This document shows, piece by piece, positions 1-5,730 of a stretch of DNA of 5,730 bases. The position numbers and the translations under genes are program-made. The notes beneath the pieces were generated by a model. It had not been told where the DNA came from, did no database searches, and saw nothing but the letters and a program-made list of their open reading frames with translations. Location: contig CAKZXL010000619.1 of the NCBI GenBank assembly GCA_937883885.1, positions 1 through 5,730 on the forward strand, read 5' to 3'. Each line of letters begins with the position of its first letter. Positions within the stretch are counted from its first letter, which is position 1. This DNA comes from an uncultured Aquincola sp. Lineage in GTDB: Bacteria > Pseudomonadota > Gammaproteobacteria > Burkholderiales > Burkholderiaceae.

Positions 1-1223
1 CGCTCGAAGCCTTCGCGGCCCACCAGCGTCTGCATCATGCGCACGACTTCGGCGCCCTTTTCGTACACCGTGGCGGTGTAGAAGTTGTTGATGGCCTGGT
101 ACTCGTCGGGTCGCACCGGGTGGGCCATCGGGCCGGCGTCTTCCGGGAACTGCACCTGACGCAGGCCGCGCACGTCTTCGATGCGCTTGACGGCCTTGGC
201 GCTGGGGCCGCCCGCCATGTCCATGCTGAATTCCTGGTCGCGGAAGACGGTCAGGCCTTCCTTCAGGCTCAGCTGGAACCAGTCGCGGCAGGTGATGCGG
301 TTGCCCGTCCAGTTGTGGAAGTACTCGTGGCCGACCACGCTTTCCACACCGCCGAAGTCCACGTCGGTGGCGGTGGCCGGGCTGGCCAGAACGAACTTCG
401 TGTTGAAGATGTTCAGGCCTTTGTTTTCCATCGCGCCCATGTTGAAGTCGCCGACGGCGACGATCATGAAGCGCTCCAAATCCAGCGGCAGCTTGAAGCG
501 GGCCTCGTCCCACACCACCGAGGCGATCAGCGAGTTCATCGCGTGCTCGGTCTTGTCCAGGTCGCCGCGGCGCACGTACACCTGCAGCAGGTGGTCGCGG
601 CCCGAGCGGGTGCGGATCTGCTGCTCACGGGCCACCAGGTCGGCGGCCACCACGGCGAACAGGTAGCTCGGCTTGCGGAACGGGTCGTGCCACTTGGCAT
701 AGTGGCGGCCGCCTTCCAGCTCGCCTTCTTCCAGCAGGTTGCCGTTGGACAGCAGCACCGGGTAGCGCTTCTTGTCGGCCCGCAGCAGCACGGTGTAGAC
801 GGCCATCACGTCGGGCCGGTCCAGGAAGTAGGTGATGCGGCGGAAGCCCTCGGCCTCGCACTGGGTGAACAGGCCGCTGTCCGACGAGAACAGGCCCGAC
901 AGCTGGGTGTTCTTGTCCGGGCAGCAGGTGTTGCGGATGTCCAGCGTGAAGTTGTCGCCGGGCGGGTTGTCGATCACCAGCAGGCCGGGCTCCTGGCGGA
1001 AGCTGACGCTCTCGCCATTGGCCTGCACGCGCAGCAGGGTGATGTCTTCGCCGTGCAGCTTCAGCGGCTGCGGCGGCAGCGACAGGTTGCGCTCGATCAC
1101 CAGCCGGCTGCCGACGATGGTCTTGGCGGGGTCGAGGTCGAAGGTGAGCTCGACGCTGCGGATCCAGTAGGCCGGCTCGGTGTAGTCCGCGCGGCGGATG
1201 GTCAGGGCGGGTCCTTCACGCAT
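1..1223 (-). CDS. pepN: Aminopeptidase N (M1 family zinc metallopeptidase), N-terminal part, cut by left edge
   Basis: PepN is a cytosolic zinc aminopeptidase that removes N-terminal residues from peptides late in protein turnover. The frame reads from an ATG at 1223-1221 to the window edge without a stop, giving 407 complete codons of a protein that is about 870 residues in E. coli. Residues 263-267 are the GAMEN substrate-binding motif. H299-E-Y-F-H303 followed by 18 residues and E322 is the complete M1 zinc site (HExxH-x18-E), two residues offset from E. coli H297/H301/E320. Y387, in the TVYEKGAE context, matches the E. coli catalytic Tyr381, with a four-residue insertion lying between. 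The preceding all-beta N-terminal domain is present. The start is supported by GGAGA at 1236-1232, 8 bases upstream. The first 8 bases overlap the 3' end of the HAD gene, so translation is probably coupled. All visible catalytic residues are intact; the C-terminal half is outside the window. Confidence 0.97.
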   Translation of the reverse strand, partial: MREGPALTIRRADYTEPAYWIRSVELTFDLDPAKTIVGSRLVIERNLSLPPQPLKLHGEDITLLRVQANGESVSFRQEPGLLVIDNPPGDNFTLDIRNTCCPDKNTQLSGLFSSDSGLFTQCEAEGFRRITYFLDRPDVMAVYTVLLRADKKRYPVLLSNGNLLEEGELEGGRHYAKWHDPFRKPSYLFAVVAADLVAREQQIRTRSGRDHLLQVYVRRGDLDKTEHAMNSLIASVVWDEARFKLPLDLERFMIVAVGDFNMGAMENKGLNIFNTKFVLASPATATDVDFGGVESVVGHEYFHNWTGNRITCRDWFQLSLKEGLTVFRDQEFSMDMAGGPSAKAVKRIEDVRGLRQVQFPEDAGPMAHPVRPDEYQAINNFYTATVYEKGAEVVRMMQTLVGREGFE

Positions 1224-1896
1224 GGTGGGCTTCTCCGTTAGGGCGCGACGGCGACAGGGCGCCGAGGTCGAATTGCTGAAGGTCGGGCACGATGGCCACC
1301 ACGTTGTCGAAGCCGGTGAAGGCTTCGCGCGGCATGGTGGTGGTGAGGGCGACGGCACGCATGCCGGCGCGGCGGGCCGCCTCGATGCCCAGCGGCGCGT
1401 CCTCGAACACCACGCAGGCTTCAGGCGCCACACCCAGGCGGCGCGCGGCTTCCAGGAAGATGTCGGGGTGGGGCTTGCCGCGCAGGCCGTCGGCCGGGCT
1501 GGTGACGGTGTCGATCCACTCGCCGATGCCGAAGCGCTCGAAGGCCAGCTGCATGTTCAGCAGGCCCGAGGCCGTGCACACCGCCAGCTTCAGGCCCTGG
1601 CTGCGCGCCAGCGCGGCCAGCTCGGCGGCGCCGCCGATCAGCTGCAGCGACGGGCGGGCGAATTCGCGGTAAAGCGCTTCCTTCTCCTCGGCCAGGGCGT
1701 CGATCGCGGCCGCATCCAGGTGCGGCAGCAGGTCGGCCAGGATCTCGGCATTGGCGCGGCCGGCGGTGGAGGCGAAGAAGCCCGGCTCGTCCATCGGATG
1801 GCCATGGCGCCGGTGCCACTCGATCCAGGCGTTGTGGTGGTGCGGCATGCTGTCGATCAGCGTGCCGTCGAGGTCGAACAGCAATGCTTGGGTCAC
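1216..1896 (-). CDS. HAD superfamily (subfamily IA) phosphatase / beta-phosphoglucomutase-like hydrolase
   Basis: This is a 226-residue haloacid dehalogenase fold enzyme, probably a cytosolic small-molecule (sugar) phosphatase or phosphomutase. All four HAD motifs are visible. Motif I is D8-L-D10-G-T, with the nucleophile D8 and acid/base D10. Motif II is T108 in the VCTAS strand. Motif III is K141 in GKPHPD. Motif IV is E165-D166 in the VFEDAPLGIEAARRAGM stretch. Residues of about 17-85 form the helical C1 cap, and the DSMPHHHNAW segment resembles the cap entry of YqaB-type fructose-1-phosphatases and beta-phosphoglucomutases. The substrate cannot be read from sequence. The start is GTG at 1896-1894, directly after the prfB TGA, with GGGAG at 1906-1902. 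The stop overlaps the pepN start by 8 bases. Placement between prfB and pepN implies co-expression with housekeeping protein-synthesis and turnover genes but does not reveal its substrate. Confidence 0.93.
   Translation of the reverse strand: MTQALLFDLDGTLIDSMPHHHNAWIEWHRRHGHPMDEPGFFASTAGRANAEILADLLPHLDAAAIDALAEEKEALYREFARPSLQLIGGAAELAALARSQGLKLAVCTASGLLNMQLAFERFGIGEWIDTVTSPADGLRGKPHPDIFLEAARRLGVAPEACVVFEDAPLGIEAARRAGMRAVALTTTMPREAFTGFDNVVAIVPDLQQFDLGALSPSRPNGEAHHA
1232..1236 (-). promoter_or_regulatory. Ribosome binding site of pepN
   Basis: GGAGA on the minus strand lies 8 bases before the pepN ATG and inside the last codons of the HAD gene. It supports the ATG at 1223 and points to pepN translation from the same transcript as the HAD gene. 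Confidence 0.6.
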
Positions 1897-3001
1897 TCAG
1901 ACTCCCTGCTTGAGGCTGGCTTCGATGAAGGGATCGAGGTCACCGTCCAACACCTTCTGGGTGTTGCTGATTTCAACGTTGGTGCGCAGGTCCTTGATGC
2001 GGCTCTGGTCGAGCACGTAGCTGCGGATCTGGTGGCCCCAGCCGACGTCGGTCTTGGTGTCCTCCAGCTTCTGCTGCTCTTCCAGGCGCTTGCGCATCTC
2101 GAAGTCATACAGGCGCGAACGCAGCCGCTTCCAGGCCACGTCGCGGTTGCTGTGCTGGCTGCGGCCGTCCTGGCACTGCACCACGATGCCGGTGGGAATG
2201 TGCGTCAGCCGCACCGCCGAGTCGGTCTTGTTGATGTGCTGGCCGCCCGCGCCGCTGGCGCGGAAGGTGTCGGTGCGCACGTCGGAGGGGTTGATCTCGA
2301 TCTCGATCGAGTCGTCCACCTCGGGGTAGACGAACAGCGACGCAAAGCTGGTGTGGCGGCCGCCGGCCGAGTCGAACGGGCTCTTGCGCACCAGGCGGTG
2401 CACGCCGGTTTCGGTGCGCAGGTGGCCGAAGGCGTAGTCGCCCTCGACCTTGATGGTGGCGCTCTTGATGCCGGCGATGTCGCCCGGGGTTTCGTCTTCC
2501 AGCGTGGCGGTGAAGCCCTTGCGCTCGCAGTACTTCAGGTACTGGCGCAGCAGCATGCCGGCCCAGTCGCAGGCCTCGGTGCCGCCGGCGCCGGCCTGGA
2601 TGTCGATGAAGCAGTTGCTGGGGTCGGCCGGGTTGTTGAACATCCGGCGGAATTCGAGCTGCTCGACCGTGCCCTGCAGCTTGCGGGCGTCTTCGTCGAT
2701 CGCGGCCAGGCTGTCGAAGTCGTCTTCGGCCTTGGCCATCTCGAACAGCTCGGTGTTGTCGGCCAGGCTGCTGGTCAGGTGGTTGATGGTCTCGACCACC
2801 ACGTCGAGCGTGCGCTTCTCGCGGCCCAGTTCCTGGGCGCGCTTGGGCTCGTTCCACACATTGGGGTTCTCGAGCGCGGCGTTGACTTCGTTCAGTCGCA
2901 GGGATTTGCGGTCGTAGTCAAAGATACCCCCGTAGCGCGTCGGTGCGCGCAGAGAGGTCCGACAGAAGGGCGCCGATCTCGTTGATCTTTTCGTTGTCCA
3001 T
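1897..3001 (-). CDS. prfB: Peptide chain release factor 2 (RF2), expressed through a programmed +1 frameshift
   Basis: RF2 recognises UGA and UAA in the ribosomal A site and triggers peptidyl-tRNA hydrolysis. Two frames must be joined. Codons 1-27 (beginning [10 protein letters not shown] and ending ALRGYL) run from ATG 3001 to CTT 2923-2921, followed by in-frame TGA 2920-2918. Skipping T2920 continues in the +1 frame at GAC 2919 ([13 protein letters not shown]) to TGA 1899-1897. The product is 367 residues, against 365 in E. coli. The stop-codon-reading SPF tripeptide is at 207-209, and the catalytic GGQ is at 252-254 (ASGAGGQH context), each two residues offset from E. coli. Ala precedes the SGAGGQ, as in most RF2 proteins, unlike the Thr of E. 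coli K-12. The conserved C-terminal [17 protein letters not shown] block is complete. A second in-frame ATG lies at 3010 (Met-Ala-Ser-Met); I prefer 3001 because AAGGA is 8 bases upstream. A single-frame reading that starts at 3042 has a false N-terminus. Confidence 0.97.
1902..1906 (-). promoter_or_regulatory. Ribosome binding site deciding the GTG start of the HAD gene
   Basis: GGGAG within the last prfB codons lies 5 bases before GTG 1896. This Shine-Dalgarno sequence makes the GTG credible as the start: the next in-frame ATG would remove the DLDGT nucleophile motif. Confidence 0.65.
2917..2935 (-). promoter_or_regulatory. prfB: RF2 autoregulatory +1 programmed frameshift site
   Basis: On the minus strand the codons read CTA CGG GGG TAT CTT TGA C, with CTT at 2923-2921 and the in-frame TGA at 2920-2918. 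This is nearly identical to the E. coli site CTT AGG GGG TAT CTT TGA C. Known mechanism: low RF2 makes the ribosome pause at UGA, the Shine-Dalgarno-like G-run 3 bases before CTT promotes slippage of the Leu tRNA from CUU to UUU, and GAC is then read. High RF2 terminates and yields only a 27-residue peptide. The single notable change is CGGGGG instead of AGGGGG, which should remove one A-U pair with 16S rRNA. The poor UGA-C termination context is kept. Confidence 0.96.
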
Positions 3002-3009
3002 GCTTGCCA

Positions 3010-3014
3010 TCCTT
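3010..3014 (-). promoter_or_regulatory. Ribosome binding site of prfB
   Basis: AAGGA on the minus strand overlaps the first base of the upstream ATG (3010-3008) and sits 8 bases before ATG 3001. Spacing favours the inner ATG; for the outer one the AAGG would touch the start codon. Confidence 0.55.
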
Positions 3015-3041
3015 GTGAAGGCGGCGATTTTCGCATGGGCA

Positions 3042-3061
3042 CCCACCCCGGGCGGGGTGGG
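3042..3061 (-). other. GC-rich hairpin between the hydrolase gene and prfB
   Basis: CCCACCCC at 3042-3049 and GGGGTGGG at 3054-3061 form a perfect 8-bp stem with a four-base GGGC loop. It falls in the 72-base gap between the hydrolase TAA and the prfB start. No T-run follows on either strand, so it is not a canonical intrinsic terminator. It could pause or protect transcripts, or partly separate hydrolase from prfB expression; that role is inferred only from position. Confidence 0.4.
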
Positions 3062-3073
3062 GCGATCTGCCAC

Positions 3074-4021
3074 TTATGCGGCCAGAAACTGCTCGATCTG
3101 CGCGGCCAGGGCCTCGGGTTCGTCGTGGTGCAGCATGTGGCCGCTGGCGGGCAGGCGGGCGCGCGTCACCGGCCCGGGCACCGTGGCCAGCCGGGCCTCG
3201 AACTCTTCGCGCGTGTAGCGTGTGCCCCAGAAGGCGGCCATGTCGGTCAGCGCACCGTCCACCCACAGCACCGGCGCCTGGATGCGCTGCCACAGTAGCA
3301 GCGACTCGTCCACCTGGTGCAGCACCGGGGCCACGCCCTTGTGCGCCGGATCGGCCTGCAGGTGCCAACGGCCGTCGGCCTGCGGGGCGCCCCAGTGGCC
3401 GGCCAGCCAGGCGGCCTTGTCGGCGGGCAGGCGCGGATTGTTCTTCATCAGCCGGCGCACCACGCCCTCGGGCGATTCGTAGCTGTTGAGCGTGGGCGGC
3501 GTGTGCAGTTGGTCCAGCCACTGCAGCAGCCGGCGCGGTGCGTCGGCCGGCTGCGTGCGCGGCATGCCGAAGCCCTCCAGGTTGATCAGCTTGCGGATGC
3601 GCTCGGGCCGCAGGCCGGCGTACAGCATGGCCGCATTGCCGCCCATGCTGTGGCCCAGCAGGTCGATGCGGCGGTCGGGCAGCGCCTGGTCCAGCAGCTG
3701 GTCGAGGTCGCCCAGGTAATCGGCGAACCAGTAGGTGTCGGTGGCTGACCGCTCGGTCAGCCCGAAGCCGCGCCAGTCGGGCGCGATCAGCGCGCGACCT
3801 TCGACCATCGCATCGACCATGAACTGGAAGGAGGCCGAGACGTCCATCCAGCCGTGCAGCATCAGCAGCGGCGGCGGGCCGTCTGCGGTCAGCTCGCCCC
3901 AGCAGCGCAGGTGGTAGCGCAGGCCGCGCACCTGGACGAAGCGGCTGGTAGAGGGGCGCCGCGGCAGGTAGGGCGCGACGGCCGCTGGCGCGGCTGCGGG
4001 TTCGGGCATGGGCGACGACAT
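3074..4021 (-). CDS. Alpha/beta-fold hydrolase, substrate unknown
   Basis: This is a 315-residue serine hydrolase of the alpha/beta fold, with no signal peptide or membrane segment visible, so probably cytosolic. After a Pro/Ala-rich start (about residues 1-25), the oxyanion-loop strand LLMLHGWMD is at 52-60. The nucleophile elbow GHSMGG is at 123-128 with S125 as nucleophile. D260 (in WVDGALTD) is the likely catalytic acid, and H295 in the [11 protein letters not shown] segment is the catalytic histidine. The cap region of about 150-235 is Trp-rich and carries no recognisable substrate signature. Family members include esterases, epoxide hydrolases and C-C bond hydrolases, so no reaction is assigned. 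The start could be ATG 4021 or ATG 4009 (Met5); neither has a clear Shine-Dalgarno sequence. The gene lies 72 bases upstream of prfB on the same strand, and diverges from the GNAT gene. The stop is TAA at 3076-3074. Confidence 0.92.
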   Translation of the reverse strand: MSSPMPEPAAAPAAVAPYLPRRPSTSRFVQVRGLRYHLRCWGELTADGPPPLLMLHGWMDVSASFQFMVDAMVEGRALIAPDWRGFGLTERSATDTYWFADYLGDLDQLLDQALPDRRIDLLGHSMGGNAAMLYAGLRPERIRKLINLEGFGMPRTQPADAPRRLLQWLDQLHTPPTLNSYESPEGVVRRLMKNNPRLPADKAAWLAGHWGAPQADGRWHLQADPAHKGVAPVLHQVDESLLLWQRIQAPVLWVDGALTDMAAFWGTRYTREEFEARLATVPGPVTRARLPASGHMLHHDEPEALAAQIEQFLAA

Positions 4022-4060
4022 GCGGCCGACTGTAAGGCGCGGCCACCGGCGCTGCTGTCA

Positions 4061-4072
4061 CCTGCGCGCAGG
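4061..4072. repeat. Perfect 12-bp palindrome, CCTGCGCGCAGG
   Basis: This is a self-complementary 12-mer near the centre of the divergent intergenic region. It could be a binding site for a dimeric regulator acting on both directions. In such GC-rich DNA it could also be chance. No local regulator gene is visible. Confidence 0.35.
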
Positions 4073-4115
4073 CTGCGGGCGCCTGGCCTGGCCGGGAAAC
4101 CGCTGCCCTGTTGGC

Positions 4116-4125
4116 CCGCCGGCGG
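4116..4125. repeat. Perfect 10-bp palindrome, CCGCCGGCGG
   Basis: This short self-complementary GC block ends 17 bases before the preferred GNAT start at 4143. It could fold in the GNAT leader mRNA or be composition noise. There is no further support. Confidence 0.2.
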
Positions 4126-4142
4126 CTGACAGAATGAGCCGC

Positions 4143-4652
4143 ATGAGTAGCGACACCTTGTTGCGCGCGGCCGAGCCGCGCGACCTGCCGGCCATCGTCG
4201 GCCTGATCCGCGAACTGGCCGACTTCGAGCGGCTGAGCCACCTGCTGCAGGCGACGCCCGAGAGCCTGCAGCCGCACCTGTTCGGCGACCGGCCGGTGGC
4301 CGAATGCCTGGTGGGCGAGGTGCAGGGCCAGGTGGTGGCCTTTGCCCTTTACTTCACCAACTTCTCCACCTTCCTGGCCAAGCCCGGGCTCTACCTGGAA
4401 GACTTGTATGTACAACCCGCGCACCGCGGCAGCGGCCTGGGCAAGGCCTTGCTCACGCGGCTGGCCGGCATCGCGGCCGAGCGCGGCTACGGCCGCTTCG
4501 AGTGGAGCGTGCTGGACTGGAACGAGAACGCCATCCGCTTTTATCAGCGCATGGGCGCCACCGTGATGCCCGACTGGCGCATCTGCCGCATCACCGGCGA
4601 GGCGCTGGCCGCCTATGCGCCTGGCGCGGCGGCTGGCACCGGCGCTGCCTGA
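4143..4652 (+). CDS. GNAT family N-acetyltransferase, SSAT/thialysine acetyltransferase-like
   Basis: This 169-residue single-domain GNAT enzyme transfers acetyl from acetyl-CoA to an amine, and is probably cytosolic. Motif A is YLEDLYVQPAHRGSGLGKAL at about 84-103, and R95-G-S-G-L-G100 is the pyrophosphate-binding loop. The segment WSVLDWNENAIRFYQRMGA at 121-139 contains Y134, the usual GNAT general acid. The pattern of LEDLYV, then VLDWNENAI.FY..MGA, then W.ICRITGEAL strongly resembles eukaryotic SSAT1/SSAT2 and their bacterial relatives, which acetylate polyamines, diamines or thialysine. The exact substrate is not determinable here. The start is chosen at ATG 4143 (MSSDTLLRAAEP), which fits the usual family start; ATG 4134 is in frame three codons earlier, and neither has a good Shine-Dalgarno sequence. 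A longer reading from 4008 would overlap the divergent hydrolase start and is unlikely. It stops 5 bases before the acyl-CoA synthetase gene, so the two probably form an operon. Confidence 0.93.
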   Translation: MSSDTLLRAAEPRDLPAIVGLIRELADFERLSHLLQATPESLQPHLFGDRPVAECLVGEVQGQVVAFALYFTNFSTFLAKPGLYLEDLYVQPAHRGSGLGKALLTRLAGIAAERGYGRFEWSVLDWNENAIRFYQRMGATVMPDWRICRITGEALAAYAPGAAAGTGAA

Positions 4653-4657
4653 AGCCC

Positions 4658-5730
4658 ATGGCGCGCAGCAAAGCCGGTGCGGGTCCGCAGGCCGACCGCC
4701 ACGCCCTGATCCACGGCGAATTCCGCTGGCATGTGCCGGCCCGCTTCAACCTGGCCGAGGTGTGCTGCGGCCGCTGGGCGCGCGACACGCCCGAAGCCAT
4801 TGCCGTGCACCATGAGCGCGCCAACGGCGAGCGCACGGCCTACACCTTCGCGCGTCTGCAGGCCGATGCCAACCGGCTGAGCCACTGGCTGGTGGCGCAA
4901 GGCGTGCAGCGCGGCGACCGCGTGGCCATCGTGATGCCGCAACGCTATGAAACCGTGGTGTCGCACATGGCGCTGTACCAACTGGGCGCAGTGGCCATGC
5001 CGTTGTCCCAGCTCTTCGGGCCCGAGGCGCTGGCCTACCGGCTGCAGAACAGCGAAGCGGTGATGGCCATCGCCGACGAGAGCGCGATGGCCGCGCTGCG
5101 CACGGCCCGCGCCGAATGCCCGGCGCTGCGCACGGTGCTGGCGGTGGGCGAGGCCGAAGGCCAGGGCGATGCCGACTGGCGCGCTGCGCTGGCCGGCAGC
5201 GATACGCACTTCACCCCGGTGGACACGGCGGCCGACGATGCGGCCATCCTCATCTACACCAGCGGCACCACCGGCCCGCCCAAGGGCGCGCTGCTGCCGC
5301 ACCGGGCGCTGATCGGCAACCTGCCGGGCTTCGTCTGCAGCTACAACGGCTTCACCGCACCCGACGGCGGGCCGGTGGTATGGAGCCCGGCCGACTGGGC
5401 CTGGACCGGCGGTCTGATCGACGTGCTGCTGCCGGTGCTGTACTTCGGCCGGCCGCTGGTGGGCTACAGCGGGCGCTTCGACCCCGAGACCGCCTTCGGC
5501 CTGATGCAGCGCCATGGGGTGACGCACACCTTCCTGTTCCCCACCGCGTTGAAGGCGATGATGAAGGCGGTGCCCCACCCGAGGCAGCGCTTTCCGCGCC
5601 TGCGGCTGCAGGCAGTGATGGCCGCCGGCGAGCCGGTGGGCGATGCGGTGATGGCCTGGTGCCGCGACGTGCTGCAGGTGCCGATGAACGAGATGTTCGG
5701 CCAGACCGAGATGAAATACATCGTCGGCAA
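4658..5730 (+). CDS. AMP-forming acyl-CoA synthetase (medium-chain/acetyl-CoA synthetase-like), N-terminal part, cut by right edge
   Basis: This enzyme of the ANL adenylating superfamily activates a carboxylic acid with ATP to an acyl-adenylate and then to acyl-CoA. The frame is open from ATG 4658 to the edge, with 357 complete codons of a protein usually around 540-570 residues long. The ATP-binding P-loop YTSGTTGPPKG is at 200-210, followed by ALLPHR. A PADWAWTGGL segment follows; the DW.W pattern is typical of medium-chain acyl-CoA synthetases and acetyl-CoA synthetases. The A5-type motif FGQTEM is at 347-352, where the Glu normally contacts ATP/Mg. The C-terminal hinge, the catalytic A10 lysine and the stop are outside the window, so the substrate and any acetylation site cannot be judged. 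It starts 5 bases after the GNAT stop without a clear Shine-Dalgarno sequence, suggesting coupled translation. Substrate is probably a short- to medium-chain or branched/aromatic acid, by family resemblance only. Confidence 0.95.
   Translation, partial: MARSKAGAGPQADRHALIHGEFRWHVPARFNLAEVCCGRWARDTPEAIAVHHERANGERTAYTFARLQADANRLSHWLVAQGVQRGDRVAIVMPQRYETVVSHMALYQLGAVAMPLSQLFGPEALAYRLQNSEAVMAIADESAMAALRTARAECPALRTVLAVGEAEGQGDADWRAALAGSDTHFTPVDTAADDAAILIYTSGTTGPPKGALLPHRALIGNLPGFVCSYNGFTAPDGGPVVWSPADWAWTGGLIDVLLPVLYFGRPLVGYSGRFDPETAFGLMQRHGVTHTFLFPTALKAMMKAVPHPRQRFPRLRLQAVMAAGEPVGDAVMAWCRDVLQVPMNEMFGQTEMKYIVG

Larger units (their letters stand above)
4022..4142. promoter_or_regulatory. Divergent intergenic region between the hydrolase and GNAT genes
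   Basis: This 121-base region must carry or lie near promoters for both directions, unless the starts are misplaced. I see no convincing paired -35/-10 boxes. On the minus strand GTGACA (4061 down to 4056 region) and TACAGT (4034-4029) resemble a -35 and a -10, but they are about 21 bases apart, too far for sigma-70. Two perfect palindromes are present (4061-4072 and 4116-4125) and are listed separately. Confidence 0.4.

Noticed and set aside
120..1241. 373-codon open frame on the plus strand opposite pepN
   Set aside because: It is antisense to the clear M1 peptidase reading with an intact HExxH-x18-E site, and its own translation has no motif.
1198..2985. 595-codon open frame on the plus strand opposite the HAD gene and prfB
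   Set aside because: It lies antisense to two certain genes, and its translation is Val/Ala/Gly/Gln/His-rich without domain motifs. Such frames are expected opposite genes with G/C third positions.
2920..3042. Continuous single-frame prfB start at ATG 3042
   Set aside because: The residues upstream of the DYDRKS segment in this frame do not resemble RF2. Frame 0 gives a normal RF2 N-terminus ending at the canonical frameshift TGA, so the extension is an artefact.
4029..4061. Possible sigma-70 promoter for the hydrolase (GTGACA and TACAGT, minus strand)
   Set aside because: The spacing is about 21 bases, too long, and the -10-like box would end only about 8 bases from the ATG. Not strong enough to call.
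4008..4142. Longer N-terminus of the GNAT protein from ATG 4008
   Set aside because: It would overlap the divergent hydrolase start and add an Arg/Pro/Cys-rich stretch unlike the family. The natural start region is at 4134 or 4143.
2892..4424. 510-codon open frame on the minus strand spanning the hydrolase gene and the start of the GNAT gene
   Set aside because: It is out of frame with the hydrolase, which has a full catalytic triad, and it runs antisense into the GNAT gene. Its Arg/Ala/Pro-rich translation is typical of a frame-shifted shadow.
4613..5578. 321-codon open frame on the minus strand opposite the acyl-CoA synthetase
   Set aside because: The plus strand encodes an unmistakable AMP-binding enzyme with P-loop and GQTE motifs. 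The antisense translation is His/Arg/Gln/Ala-rich with no domain.

Overview
The window is a strongly GC-rich, densely coding piece of bacterial chromosome. Codons end overwhelmingly in G or C, and long stop-free antisense frames lie opposite most genes. Protein features (an E. coli-like PepN, an RF2 with a UGA frameshift site, an SSAT-like GNAT, a medium-chain-type acyl-CoA synthetase) together with base composition fit a betaproteobacterium, most likely of the order Burkholderiales. This placement is inferred from general resemblance; no database search was run. There is no sign of mobile elements, CRISPR, tRNA or rRNA, and no stretch above 300 bases lacks a gene.

Left part, minus strand, read right to left: an alpha/beta-fold hydrolase (4021-3074), prfB for peptide chain release factor 2 (3001-1897), a HAD-family phosphatase (1896-1216), and the N-terminal 407 codons of pepN, aminopeptidase N (1223 to the left edge). 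prfB, the HAD gene and pepN are packed as one translational unit. The prfB TGA directly abuts the GTG start of the HAD gene, and the HAD stop overlaps the pepN start by 8 bases. prfB is not a single open frame: a 27-codon leader ends at an in-frame TGA inside the classic RF2 +1 frameshift site, so the 367-residue protein is made only after a programmed shift.

Right part, plus strand: an SSAT-like GNAT acetyltransferase (4143-4652), followed after 5 bases by an AMP-forming acyl-CoA synthetase (4658 to the right edge, truncated). The two gene sets diverge from a 121-base intergenic region (4022-4142) that holds two perfect GC-rich palindromes but no convincing promoter.

The gene content is mostly housekeeping and I see no wholly new system. 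The best signals are the RF2 autoregulatory frameshift site with its slightly altered Shine-Dalgarno-like stimulator, the zero-gap prfB/HAD junction, and the pairing of a GNAT enzyme with an acyl-CoA synthetase.
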